The notes below the pieces were generated by a model. The model had not been told where the DNA came from, ran no database searches, and saw only the letters and a program-made list of their open reading frames with translations. This document shows positions 10,553-21,816 of a DNA stretch of 64,000 bases, piece after piece. The position numbers were made by a program, and so were the translations under genes. This stretch comes from Blasia pusilla (Eukaryota; Marchantiophyta; Marchantiopsida; Blasiales): positions 44,578,001-44,642,000 of the forward strand of contig CM114272.1 of NCBI GenBank assembly GCA_050084515.1. The letters run 5' to 3'. The stretch's first letter is position 1; each line of letters begins with the position of its first letter.

Positions 10553-12105
10553 CTAGCTCTCCATAGCTAACATGCCTAAATAGGCTGACGCGTGCCATCC
10601 TGGCACCGACTCCTCATCACTCTCTCCATGCCATCGAGCTCCAGTCGCATCTCGCTGACTCGGGCATGGGTTATGACTCAACCCATCTACATCCTGGTTG
10701 AGCGTCCCAGGTCTATGTACCACGTGAAAATCATACTCCTGCAACAACACAGCCCATCTCGCAAGCTTCCCTATAAGCTTGTCGGACTCCATCAACCACT
10801 TCAGTGGTTGATGATCAGTGATGATGGTAAAGGGGTTGTCGAATAAGTAACACCTGAAATGCGCGACAGCCCACACTGCAACCAAACACTCACCCTCATA
10901 CGAGCTGTACTTCGTCTCTGCATCGTTGTTCAAGCGGCTATCGTAAGCCACCACGAACTCTCTACCATCATCATCATGCTGGGTGAGCACCGCTCCAAGC
11001 CCCAACATGCTCCAATCTGTGTGCAACTGGAAAGGACGTCCCCTGATTGGTCTCCTCAAGATGGGCGCGGATATCAACCTTTCCTTGAGCAACTGAAATG
11101 CTCGCTCCTGCTCATCCCCCAGTGCCACTCGGGATCCACCTTCGTCAGCAAGGTCAGCGGCTTCACAATCGAACTGAATCCCTTGACGTATCGCCGATAG
11201 AAGTTTGCCAATCCCATGAATGCGCGAACACGGCTCACATCTGTAGGGCGTGGAATGCGTGAGATAGCCTCTACCTTCATCTGCTGAACACCAAGGCCCC
11301 CTGGATATAGCGTATGACCCAAGTACTCAATCTGGTCGCACAAGAACTTGCACTTGCCTGGATGTAGCTTCAGCCCATGTAATTGCAATCGTCGAAACAC
11401 CTTCTCTAGATGTTGCTCATGCTCCTCAACCGTGGCGCTAAAGACTACGATGTCATCAATATAACACCTAGCAAAATCTAGACCAGCCAAGATCCTATCC
11501 ATGACCCTCTGAAACTCAGCCAGGACGTTCTTTAACCCAAATGGTAAGAACCGCCACTAGTACAAACAATCCTTCCCGTGAGGATCGATGCCCCAAAGTG
11601 CCGTCTTGTGCCTGTCCTCCAATCTGATAGGCAACTGATGGTATCCGGCTCACAAATCGAATGAACTGAAGATCTTTGCATGTCCAATCGCATCAAAGAT
11701 CTCCTCACGGGTGGGCATGGCATACCTATTGGACTTTGTATGCCAATTGATAGGTCAGTAATCTCCACACATCCACCTATCCGTCCAGTTGCCATGCATA
11801 TCCTTCTTGGCAGGCATGATAGTGGCAGATGCATACTCCCCATGCGACATCTCCACTAGTCCTCCTCCGACCAAAACCTGGCTCCTACTTTGAATCAGAG
11901 CCCTCTCCATATCACTGTACCTGTAGGGTCGTTGGAAGATCGGCGTATCACTCGACAACTCAATGCGGATCCCCAGTCCCCTCAGCGTACCCAAATCCTC
12001 CATGCTAAACGCAAAGCAGCTCCTATAACTCCTGAGGAGCTGATGTATTCGGCGCCGCTCTCCTCCTGTCAACTTAGGGCCCATATCTCGCTCCCAAATC
12101 TCCAT
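10553..12105 (-). pseudogene. Gyp-2 reverse transcriptase and RNase H
   Basis: Reverse transcriptase begins near 12105 (MEIWERDMGPKL) and contains MCGDY, the primer-grip region, the FLPFGLKN stretch (11545-11570) and the catalytic box CYIDDIVVFS (near 11440-11470), then KLHPGKCKF and the thumb RAFMGLANFYRRYVKGF. RNase H follows with HTDWSMLGLGAVLTQ, the YSSYEGECLVAV stretch and the ITDHQPLKWL motif, ending near HRPGTLNQDVDGLS. This is typical Ty3/gypsy order and motif content. Interruptions: TGA after MCGDY, a TAG in the segment before WRFLPFG that Gyp-1 shares, and a frameshift between thumb and RNase H near 11100. The shared TAG shows that the two copies descend from an already damaged or read-through ancestor. 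Confidence 0.88.
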
Positions 12106-12555
12106 CGTGACTACGGTAGGACTCTCCGACGCGGGTATCGGTTGTTGCTATGGTGCAACCTTGTCTCGAACAACAACACTCGGCCGCTCTCTTGCAGCCA
12201 ACTGTAAACTCTAATCTCCTCCATGTGTAAAGTGTTCAAACCACGCCGATGTTTGTGGCTATCATCTCTTGGCGTACTCGCAAAACATCCCAAGAAGTCC
12301 AAGGGTGTCTTTCCGATCTCCCTGGTGCGTAGATCTCCTCGGTCTCGCCTCACCACGCTCCACCGTCTCGCTAGGCATGGGGCTCACCAACGCAACCGCT
12401 ATGATCTGTCGCGATCTCATACGACGCTGCTCAACCACTCCCTAGCTGAGGATCCATGTCAAGCAGTTCAGGTCCATTGCCTGACCCAAGATATGGCGTC
12501 GTGATGCCTCTGACAATGACGATACTGCCGTCACTCTTGTGGGAAATCCCATCGC
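12106..12555 (-). other. Gyp-2 linker between methyltransferase and reverse transcriptase
   Basis: Coding-like sequence shared with Gyp-1 (18416-18746) and Gyp-3 (54600-55005), with no recognised domain. It includes the point (around 12470) where Gyp-2 hit the equivalent place in Gyp-1. Confidence 0.55.
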
Positions 12556-13737
12556 TCACTCTCTCTCGTCGGCGTTGGGCTCCACCAACCGCTGAACGTG
12601 GTCATCCCAAACCAAGCCAGGACCGGCCTCCTTGTATGCATAGGAAGCGGGAAAACTCACAAACGTGGGCAAGGCTGCCTGCGGCCTGCCTACCCTATTG
12701 ACCACAGTCAACAATGGTTGATCAGCGTGCCTCACTGCCTGTGATCGACGACCAGGATCCATAATGGAATCCACTTACAAATAGGAGGGGCGCTCCATTC
12801 TCGCATATGCCCTCTGTAACACCGCATGGGGCACCAAGTTGATCCACCATAGACGCGGGCAATGGGCTCTACAACCTACACTCGCCGCATCCAAGAACAG
12901 TGGTGGGCTGATCCAGGCACGCACCTTATGAGCACTCGTCACCATCCGTGACCTGGAGTCTCCTAAGATTGGCACATTCTCCAAAATGTAGGCTAGAGAA
13001 CGAGACTGGTGCTCCTGCAACTGCCGTAAGACCCTCAACATCTCCCAAAATAATCTGGACCGAGTGTCAGCCAACCCGCTGCCTCGTCCAACATTTGATT
13101 GGCCCTGACATGGCCAACCGGCAATGACCAAATCAATGGTCCCTACCCGCTCTAAGTCCTGCGCCCCCAACAACGAAATATCGCTCAGTAGGGAACTCTG
13201 ATACACCTATACTGCGGACGCAAAAAATAAGTCGAGAAAACGTAGGAGTAACTACGCCACATGTCATAGTGAGACGCGCCTCGCAACATCATCACTCTCC
13301 ACATACAGGTACTTCTGCACATGCACTCCTACCTGCAAAACAGCAGCTAACCCGGTGCTAATCCCTCCAAAGAGATCTAACACTCGAATACCCTCCCCCG
13401 GGATACCCCACACAACGGTTGTCGTATCCAAGGGTGTCATCGTAGCACTGCCTACTACCTCGGGTTCCTCAGACCCGTCACACTCCGATGCAAACGCCTT
13501 GCTCCACGCGGTCTGCACGTGCTCATCTGCCAATTGTCGAAGCTCCTCAGTCGAGCCCCACAACGGCACCTCTCCTCCACGCAATGATGCAGCTACCATA
13601 ACACTCCTCTCCATAGAAATGTCAGGAATGGGAGTATCCTCTGCATGGACATGTCCCTCAATCAAATCACTAGGCCAAGTGATGGCCCTGCTAAATGCTG
13701 TTAAGGTTGCCATCTCTCCTGGCCGTTGCTTGATCAC
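12556..13737 (-). pseudogene. Gyp-2 C5-cytosine DNA methyltransferase
   Basis: This better copy has motif I VLDLFGGISTG (13350-13384), acidic YLYVESDD, motif IV GWPCQGQSN with catalytic Cys (13097-13123), a stretch RSRLFWEMLRVLRQL, motif VI YILENVP (about 12970-12990), a downstream CPRLWWIN segment like motif VIII, and at the C-terminus ADERE and further motif IX-X-like sequence. Disruptions are a frameshift between 13264 and 13206 and breaks near 12774. Fold and chemistry are firm; which methyltransferase clade it belongs to (DNMT3/DRM-like, DNMT1-like or bacterial) needs a tree. A self-encoded methyltransferase could let the element methylate its own cDNA or new copies, or act on host chromatin. 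It sits between protease and reverse transcriptase, so it would be made as part of the Pol polyprotein. Confidence 0.88.
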
Positions 13738-13803
13738 TGCACCTATGAATCGAACGGGTAATGAGCTAAGGCGCCCATCACCTGACTGCTATCTTGGTCT
13801 GTA

Positions 13804-14151
13804 GGACGCTCACTCCTCCCAGTAATCCAGGGAAAACCCCATCGGGTATAACACTGCTCCACCAACCAAGACGTCGTAGGACTCTGCATCAGTCACTATC
13901 GCCTTGGCGCACACCACGGACTCATCTGTAGGATGTCCCGGGAAAATCCTCACCACGACCTCTTGTCGGGTGATATACTGTGTGGTACTTGCTCCACCCA
14001 AGGATGTCTGTATCCGGAATGGACAACGCTCCACATCGGCTCTCGTCAAGCCCAATCCTTTGAATGACGCTTTCCCCAACATCATGGGTTGCGCTCCTAA
14101 ATCCAACAAGACGCGTTGCGGACAAAAAGCTCTACCTCTAGGACTCACCAA
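13804..14151 (-). pseudogene. Gyp-2 retropepsin-like protease
   Basis: Encodes LLDLGAQPMMLGKASF, where D-x-G-A is the aspartic protease active site (D-S-G-A in Gyp-1), then VERCPFRIQTSLGGAST, QEVVVRIFPGHP and SYDVLVGGAVLYPMGFS. About 110 residues, normal for a retroelement protease. It lies directly upstream of the methyltransferase. It would cut the Gag-Pol precursor. Confidence 0.75.
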
Positions 14152-14159
14152 CTGGAAGA

Positions 14160-14825
14160 CCTCTCCTCAGTTATCCAGCAACACAACACCAGGAGAAGCC
14201 ACGGCACGCTCTATCGCGGATCTAGCGGGCATCTCCGCCATCCTAGCAGCCGCAACCTACCATGAATCTAACGTGGACGGTCCAAGCATCCGCTCCAAGG
14301 GAGGTCCATCACCTCCTCTGCAATCATCTCTAAACGTGATGCAAGAACTCCAACTCCGCGCTCACATAGCAAAGCGGCCAGCCGAAAAGCCTCGGCGGGC
14401 GTACCCCCCAACGTCATAACATTGGAAGCAGAAAATAAAGGAGTGCGATACACAATGGTGGCCGCCCCCAACAACGTGCTCGACACATGCCCCTCTTGAG
14501 CATCAACAATAGGAGTCATTGCACTCGCTTCTCCGATCGTCCTACGTGCCTGCACACCAACAACATCACCAACTCTCCAGGAACTTTGATGAGGACCCAT
14601 CGATGGGGTCTTCATCGCTTCGGACAGCGTGAAAGACTGAGGAAGCCTAGTCTGTTTTCTGGATTCCCCTCGCTGTGGATCCAACTCTGCAGCTGCTCCA
14701 CGCGTCACAACTGCAGCGGCCTCCATCTGGGCAACCCCGCACATCCAACCAGGATCTTCCAGATCACTCGCTGCTCCATATGATGTCGATGCCACGGATC
14801 CGGCATCGGGTAACCTCAATGCCAT
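14160..14825 (-). other. Gyp-2 linker between nucleocapsid and protease
   Basis: An open frame of about 185 codons (14268-14825) with no recognised fold. It is alanine-rich (MALRLPDAGS, EGHVSSTLLGAA, EAFRLAALLCERGVG). Shared with Gyp-1 at 4657-4950. It contains the palindrome CCCATCGATGGG near 14600, which marks the fold-back centre in Gyp-1. Confidence 0.5.
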
Positions 14826-14921
14826 AGCGGCAATCTGCTCCAGTAGCTTCTATATCTGAGCAGCCATCCCAGCCTCACGTCCGGCGTCTCCCTCGGCGCG
14901 TCTAGGTGGTGGTACTCTACC

Positions 14922-15356
14922 TCATCCATGGGCAGCTCCACCACCCTGTCGGGAAACTCCAGGTCCTCGTCCCCCAATGGGACCGCCTGGTGCACGATCT
15001 CTAGGCCCACTCGGACCGGCTTCTCCCTCTGGTGCCCTCTTTGCCCCTCGGTCCAGACGTAACTTAGGATGTAAACTGAAACACCTAGCGCGTGTATGAC
15101 CATACCTCTGATAATAGTCACATTGATAACCTCCTGGTGCAGCACCATCTCCTCCTCCATGCTGAGGCACACGTCCATGACCCTGACGAGTGCAATCGCA
15201 CTGATGATGGGCTTCACCACATGACCAACAAGTAATAGTAGGCCGTTGCTGTTGAGCCGCATGTGAAAGCGTAGGTCTCTGTGGCACGGCCTCCCGGTAT
15301 CCTCCTTGAGCTTGTGGTGTCACAGTCCACCTATCTCGGAGTCCACGTTGCTGCAC
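14922..15356 (-). pseudogene. Gyp-2 nucleocapsid region with zinc knuckles
   Basis: Contains CWSCGEAHHQCDC, a CCHC knuckle one residue shorter than usual, and 26 residues on CDYYQRYGHTRARC, a second knuckle with Tyr in place of the second Cys. A basic, Gly/Arg-rich tail follows. CCHC knuckles in Gag bind the genomic RNA during particle assembly. Confidence 0.7.
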
Positions 15357-15479
15357 AGGTGGTGCTTACAATCGTGACTGCTCTTGCCCAAAACCCATGG
15401 TGGCTATGCTCTCCTCCGCCATATTGTGCTCAATGTTCTCGGCGGTCCTAAAAAAATCTCTCAATGTAGGGGAGGTGTT

Positions 15480-16250
15480 CATAAGAAGCATCCCTCCCGC
15501 ACCCGTGGCCGCAGGGTCTCGTCAAGCACCGCGTACCATGACTGAATAGCCTAAGCCTCTGTCACCCCCTGAGTGACGTTGATCAACCGGCGCAAGCGAG
15601 TGTAAGCCTCACGTAAACTCTCACCCGGGCGCCTGTGGAAGTTGTGGATGCTCCGCAACTTCTCCGTCCGTATCCCCTAGTAGCTCGCCCTCAACTTTGC
15701 AAAGAACTCAACCACACCTGGGACGAACCCGATTAGACGGTGCAACTGCTCCAGTGCGAGTGATCCCTCCTAAAACGTCACTAGTGGAAGAGGAAGTAGC
15801 CTCTCCTAACTCATCCTCCTCATCTGGGAACGGCTCCGTCCATGACACATAGTGTGGGTCATAGTAGAGTCACCATGCCTCAATCTCCTGGGCATATCTG
15901 TGGGAAAACTCATGGTAATCGTCCATGGGTGCCCCCTCTAAATGCTGGAACATACCGTTCCATGCTCTAAACGGGTTGAACTCTCTAGAGTTCTTGGCCC
16001 GTTGGGAGTCGCACGAACTCCTAAACTCTGCTATGAAATCGTGCAACTCAATCGTACCTACTGCACCTGAAAACCTATGCGGTCCTCTATCCCGGTCGTC
16101 CATCTCATACGCCCAACTGGTAGGACCACTCACAATGTGTGGCGATGTGCTCACAAACTCCTCTACACCCTCCCCTCGCCTCGACGATGATGACAATGAG
16201 GTCGAGGTGGTCCTTGAAGTGAAGACCCTCGGAACCTCACGCCACTCCAC
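15480..16250 (-). pseudogene. Gyp-2 Gag capsid region
   Basis: Starts at the Met in MEWREVPRVF (16250). It includes FIAEFR, a FQHLEGAPMDDYHEFSHRYA stretch and, further down in broken frames, REAYTRLRRLINVTQG, SWYAVLDE and LRPRVREG. This is the pattern of the retrotransposon Gag family of Ty3/gypsy elements. Several in-frame stops (for example after AQEIEAW near 15870) interrupt it. Start choice: first Met of the open stretch downstream of the leader. Confidence 0.7.
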
Positions 16251-16254
16251 GTAA

Positions 16255-17895
16255 AACCTCTAGAGCTACTCTCGGGTTCACCACCTCGTCTCTCAAAGTC
16301 CCGAACGGACGCCGTGATGACCCTCGTGCCCTTCTCACCCGATCACTCTTGCCTCGCAAGTAATCCCTCAATCACTCATCCCAAACATGCGGCACTCGAT
16401 CTACACTCTCCCTCCCCGAGACATATAACCTGCGGCAATAAGCGGCGTGGTGGGGCAAATCGACCAGACTATCATTTCATCGATAACCTACCCTCAACTC
16501 TGAACATCCCACACAGGTCTATGTCCCCTAAACCACATACATAAATGATGGTCTCACCATCCACACACCCAATATCCCCAAATAAACTACCCAAATCCCA
16601 GAATCCCTCACATGTGCAGGGTAAAGGACCAGAATGGGTAACCTGAACACATGTCAATGTCGCTCCTCAGCAACTGAAAATCTCGACCCCAACTCGGTTG
16701 TGGAGACAACTCCTCCAATCAGCAAGTAATACTCCTCCCGTACTGACGTTGCTCAAAACTCCTCGATAGACGGTGCGGTTCGAGCGAAACGGTGCGGCGT
16801 TGCAGGCAGCACGGAACGGCTACAAACGGCACGGCCCTCGATGATGGGATGCGGCACTCGGCGGCATACCCTCCTCAATCAACAATAAACCCACACTCTG
16901 CTCCACAATGCTGAAGCGGTTCCGCGATCGAGACGGTGTGGTGCGGCCACGAGCAGCACGGCGCGGCAATCGACGGCGCGTTGCGGCTACGGGCGTCACG
17001 GCACGGTATCCGATCGTCATTGAGCGGCTACCTATCACAACATAGCAGCATGAAATCAAAATTCAAACACTATAACATGAGGTCATATGCCATCACAGGT
17101 TGATGACGGTGGCGGCCAAAACAAAGTACATGATGGCGACGCAAGTCCGAGAATCAATGAACGTTGTGGAAGACCCTCCACTCCGTAACGGCGGCAATGG
17201 CAACCAAGGGTGGACAACGGACGGTGGACCATTGACGTGACGGTTGACCGTTGATGGTGACGGCCGAACGGTGATGGTGACGTTTGACCATCGGTGGTGA
17301 CGGTTGACCGTTGCCGGTGACTATGACGGTGGCGGCTGGTTTAGGGTTTGCATAATTTCACCCTAAAAATCGCCTAGCAATGGTAGTTTTGCAAGATTGA
17401 TCATAACTTTTGCTCGCAACTCCAAATTGCGCACTGTTTGTTGCACAACGTGCAAAACTTCACGATCTACGCCATCATCAAAAAATATTTAGAATCACAC
17501 TTTCCAGTAAAAAACTGACGGGGACTGTCGTAAAGCCCAACGTCTCTTTCTCCTACATAAAGTTCGGCAGCGCTTCCGCGCTGATTCCTCCCAACAAAAA
17601 TGTAAAACCTATAAAACTGTAAATCAGAAAGCGACATGGTGCTCTCAAAAGCATCGGCATGGAATAACCCGCCCCCATACTCAACCCCTATGAGAAATTG
17701 GGCAACGCTTCCACGCGCCATTCTTCCACACGAAAAATTGGCAAATGCAAAGAACAATTCAAGCAACCCTTGCTCCGATGAGCACTCCCATGAGCCGTTG
17801 AACGGGGAACACGGTCCCCAACTTGCAAAAACAGCGAGTGACGAGCGAGCTCCCCCATGAAGCTCTCTCACTCTCTCATTCTTTCATTCTCTCTT
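16255..17895 (-). other. Gyp-2 5' leader
   Basis: About 1.6 kb between LTR and Gag. It has short degenerate repeats: GGTGACGGTTGACCGTTG-like units at 17215-17335 and CGGCACGG-like units at 16780-17000. No conserved coding seen. A primer binding site matching a tRNA 3' end is not evident at the LTR junction (TTTACA followed by AAGAGAGAATG on minus). Confidence 0.55.
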
Positions 17896-18411
17896 TGTAA
17901 AGTAAGATCCAATTTCTCTCTACACCATCTCACACCATAGCTCTCAAAGGTGTGCACTATCTCATGTCAAACCAAACCCACTCTCTTAATGAGAGGTTTG
18001 GATTACACTCACAAGGCAAGGGACCATAGCTCCACCGCCTCATGCCAAGAGGTTCAACAAAGAGAGAATGAGCTCTCAAGCTCTCTCTCCTTGGGATATA
18101 TACCCCTCCCCTCTCCCAAGCTCTCTCCATGGTAACCTATTCTCGCAAGTCACCTCCTTGGCTCTTGACCTGATGTAGGAGGTCAAGGGCCACTTACCAA
18201 AAATAGAAAGTCGATCATATACTAAAAATGGTACTTACCTAAAATAGTAAGTTCCTCAATATGACTCCAAATGAGCCAAAACGAAGGGGAAATCTGCTCT
18301 CTCACGTTTCCCGGGGCCTCAGTAGGTCATCCTCGACCTCCTAGGCCTGTCCTCCACTATTCTTGAAGACACTGTACTAGATCTCACCGATCTATCCGAA
18401 AAGACGTGACA
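17896..18411 (-). repeat. Gyp-2 5' LTR (body only)
   Basis: On minus it runs from TGTCACGTC to CTTACTTTACA, 516 bp, and is highly similar to the body of the 3' LTR (6896-7411). The 126-bp terminal block expected after it is absent, either deleted or a real feature of the 5' LTR. Confidence 0.75.
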
Positions 18412-18415
18412 ATTG

Positions 18416-20223
18416 CTTGACATGGATTTTCAGCTTAGGAGTAATTGAGCAACGTCTTTTGAGGATGCGACAGATCACAAAAGTTGCTTTGGTGAGCCCC
18501 ATGCCTATTGAGACGGTTGAGGCAGTGGTTGGGGGCGAGACCCGAGGACATCAACACACGAGGGGTGATTGGGAGAGACACCCTTGGACTTCTTGGGATG
18601 TTTTGCAAGTACTCCAAGAGATGATAGCCACAGGATCGAGCGTGGTTACGGGTACTACACGTGGAGATGAGAGTTCTATTGTTCGAGATGGGATTGCACC
18701 ATAGCAACCACCGACATCCGCACCAGAGAGTCCTATCGTAGTCACGATGGAGACTTGGGAGCTAGATATGGGCCCTAAGTTGACAGGAGGAGAGCGGGGT
18801 CGGATACACCAATTCCGTAGGAGTTATAGGAGTTGTTTTGCATTTAGTATGCATGATTTGGGTACGCTAAAGGGTCCAGGGATCCGCATTGAGTTATCAA
18901 GTGACACATCGATCTTCCGACAATCCTACAAATACATTGACATGGAGAGGGCTCTGATTCATAGTAGAAGCTAGGACTTGGTTGGAGTAGGACTAGTGGA
19001 GATGTCGCATGGAGAGTATGCATGTGCCACTGTCACGCCCGCCAAGAAGGATGTGCATAGCAACTGGACGGATAGATGGATGTGTGGAGATTACTGACTT
19101 ATCAATTGGCATACAAAGTCCAATAGGTATGCCATGCCCACCCTTGGGAAGATCTTTGATGCGATTGGACATGCAAAGATCTTCAGTTCATTCGATTTGT
19201 GAGCCGTATGCCATCAGCTGTCTATCAGATTGGAGGACATGCAGAAGACGGCATTTTGGGGCATTGATCCTCACGGGAAGGATTATTTGTACTAGTGGCG
19301 GTTCTTACCATTCGGGTTAAAGAACACCACGGCTGAGTTTCAGAGGGTCATGGATAGGATCTTGGCAGGTATGGATTTTGCTAGGTGTTATATTGATTAC
19401 ATCGTAGTCTTTAGCGCCACAGTTGAGGAGGATGAACGACATCTAGAAGAGGTGTTTCGACGATTTTAGTTACATGGGGTGAAGCTACATCCAGGCAAGT
19501 GCAAGTTATTCTATGGCCAGATTGAGTACTTGGGTCATACGATATACCCAGGGGGCTTTGGTGTGCAACAGACGAAGGTAGAGGCTATTTCTCGCATTCC
19601 AAGCCGTGCAGATGTGAGTCGAGTTCGTGCATTCATGGGATTGGAAAACTTCTATCGACGGTATGTCAAGGGTTTCAGTTCAATTGCAAAGCCGCTAACC
19701 TTGATGACCAAGGTGGATCAGAAGTGGCACTGGGAGGATGAGCAAGAGAGAGCATTTCAAATGCTCAAGGACAGATTGACGTCCGCGCCCATATTGAGGA
19801 GACCGATTAGGGGGCATCCTTTCCAGTTGCATATCGATTGGAGCATGTTGGGGCTTGGAGCCGTGCTCACCCAACATGACGATTATGGTAGAGATTTCAT
19901 GGTGGCTTATGCTAGTTTTTCGAACAACGCTGCAGAGGCAAAGTATAGCTCGTATGAGGGTGAGTCCTTGGCTGCAGTGTGGGCTGTCACACAGTTGAGA
20001 TGTTATTTATTTGGAAATCCCTTTACCATCATTAGTGATCATCAGCCACTTAAGTGGTTGATGGAGTTCGGAAAGCTTACAGAGAAGCTTGCGAGATGGG
20101 CTCTTTTGTAGAAGGAGTATGACTTCCAGATGGTGCATAGACCTGGGACGCTCAACCAAGACGCAGATGGTTTGAGCCGTAACCCATGCTCAAGTCAGCG
20201 AGATACGATTGGAGCTCATTGAG
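18416..20223 (+). pseudogene. Gyp-1 linker, reverse transcriptase and RNase H
   Basis: Continues Gyp-1 after the Gyp-2 insertion. Linker to about 18746, then METWELDMGPKLTGGERGR, thumb RAFMGLENFYRRYVKGF (19630-19680) and RNase H HIDWSMLGLGAVLTQ, YSSYEGESLAAV, ISDHQPLKWL. The catalytic box reads CYIDY in place of CYIDD near 19388-19402, which would abolish polymerase activity. Stops include TAG at 18972-18974 (CAG in Gyp-2) and TAG near 19467, 19296 and 20108. Non-functional. Confidence 0.85.
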
Positions 20224-21690
20224 ATGGTAAGAATGATGAGGAGTTGGTGCTAGGATGGCATGCGTCAGCCTATTTGGGCTTGTTGACTATGGAGAGCCAG
20301 ATTGCTGAGACTTCGATGGCGAGGTCTCATAGAGAGTTCTTAGATCCAAAGGCCGGTGAGGAGACTACAGGTGGCCGAGACATTCACAACGATGGAGTGG
20401 TCTCGGAGTACTTGCATACTAGCAGCGTCGCGAGCATAGTGGGTACAAGAGAGCGAGATCCGATCCTACAGCGAGCGAGAAGGTTCTAGTGGGAGGGCAC
20501 ACATGTGTTGCTAGTGTGGGAGGATGGTAGAGTGCGTGTAGTGCCTCATCCTTTGCAGAGAGCACGTTTAGTGCGTCATGCCCATGAGGAGTTGGATCAT
20601 TTTGGAATGAAGCAGACGTACAGCTTGCTCCAGATTCAATATTGGTGGCGAGGCATGCAGACTGACGTTCAACAATTTGTTGCCAGATACATGGTGTGTG
20701 ATCGAGTCCAAACATCGTTCAATGCTCCGACTCCATAGTTCCATCCACTTCCGATCATGGGCTTAGGTTATAGATGGAGTTTGGATTTTGCAGGACCTTT
20801 GCCTTTGATGGAGCGCCATAGTCGTTATGTGTTGGTGATGGTCGAGCACTTCTCGAAGTGGATAGAGTTGGTTGCATTTCCTGACAAAGCGAGTGAGGGA
20901 GTAACGTATGTCTTCCTAGATTGAGTGCTGAGTCATTACGGCGCACCAGCTAAGGTGTTGACAGACAAAGGTATAGAGTTCCACGGGGAGTTTCAGACCT
21001 TGTGTGATCAGGCACTGATCGACCACTGCACTACTTCGCAAGATCATCCTGAGGTGGATGGACTAGCGGAGCGGGTTGTGGAGACGGTGAAGAGAGGATT
21101 ACGCAAGTATGGCTTGTAGAGAGGTCACCTAGGAGATTGGGACCTTTAGTTGCCGTGGTTGGCGATGGGATATAGATTCAATAGGCATGCATCCTTCGCA
21201 TATTTCTCATCGTAGTTGTTGCTTTATGGCCGAGAGCGAGCCAGATTTACATGTGGCCATTTGTCGAGATGTTGGTGAGTTGTTGAACCTTAATGACCCT
21301 GATGTATGGATGCGAGCATGTTCTCAGAGGACTGAGTTATTTCAGAGAGTGATGCCCATGGCGTTTGAGAACTTGGCGATTGCGCAACATTGGGATACGC
21401 TGAGGTATGCGACTATTCGGGGAGGTGATTATCAACGTACTATCTGGAGGTTTCATTAGGGAGACTATGTCTACTTGTAGCAGGCGACACCCACGACATT
21501 GGATGTGACAGTAGGACGTATCATCTTGAGAGTGCGTGAGGTTTTGCCATCCGGTGTTCTCTTATTGGAGGGACGCGATGGTATGGTTTGGAAGAACGTG
21601 CGTAACTGTGCGCCATGTCATCTTCCGAAGATTGACGGTACAATTGATCTGAGTTTAGCAATAGTTCCTACAAGCTTGCGATGTATGTTG
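20224..21690 (+). pseudogene. Gyp-1 integrase
   Basis: Zinc-binding region HAHEELDHFGMKQTYSLLQ with ARYMVCDR (20578-20710). Core with SLDFAGPLPL-like sequence, VLTDKGIEFHGEF (D2 region) and a downstream HPEVDGLAERVVETVK with the third acidic residue (E) near 21070. C-terminal part with LLLEGRDGMVWKN. Stops at 20736-20738, 21147-21149 and 21457-21459 are all TAG where Gyp-2 has CAG; a TGA lies near 20922. Confidence 0.85.
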
Positions 21691-21816
21691 TGTGGTTCCG
21701 TCTGTGGTGCAACCACTATGCTAGTCTGTGATGGATGTTCGAGAGGATGACATATGACATGTTCGACGCCATCTCTCACTAGAGTTCCTTAGGGACGATG
21801 GATGTATCCCAGATGT
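21691..21816 (+). pseudogene. Gyp-1 PHD-type zinc finger at the integrase C-terminus
   Basis: Reads RCMLCGSVCGATTMLVCDGC, SRG, a TGA where Gyp-2 has the Trp, then HMTC, and then TRVP, GRWMYPRC and a TAG. With Gyp-2 as comparison the ligand pattern is C-x2-C, C-x2-C, H-x2-C, C-x2-C with the conserved Trp before the last pair. In this copy the seventh Cys is Tyr. The element's long reading frame ends three codons after the second half in both copies, so the finger is the true C-terminus. Confidence 0.75.

Larger units (their letters stand above)
6766..18415 (-). mobile_element. Gyp-2: near complete Ty3/gypsy element with methyltransferase and PHD finger
   Basis: Inserted into Gyp-1 with target duplication ACTG (6766-6769) / ATTG (18412-18415, one mismatch). 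Ends are TGTCGTG (6770) and CGTGACA (18411). Order on minus: 5' LTR (18411-17896, lacking the 126-bp block), leader of about 1.6 kb, Gag with zinc knuckles, linker, protease, methyltransferase, reverse transcriptase, RNase H, integrase, PHD finger, polypurine tract, 126-bp block, 3' LTR (7411-6770). Total about 11.6 kb, of which 1.28 kb is a later solo LTR. Frames are interrupted in most domains, so it is not autonomous now. The methyltransferase position between protease and reverse transcriptase is shared with Gyp-1. Confidence 0.85.
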
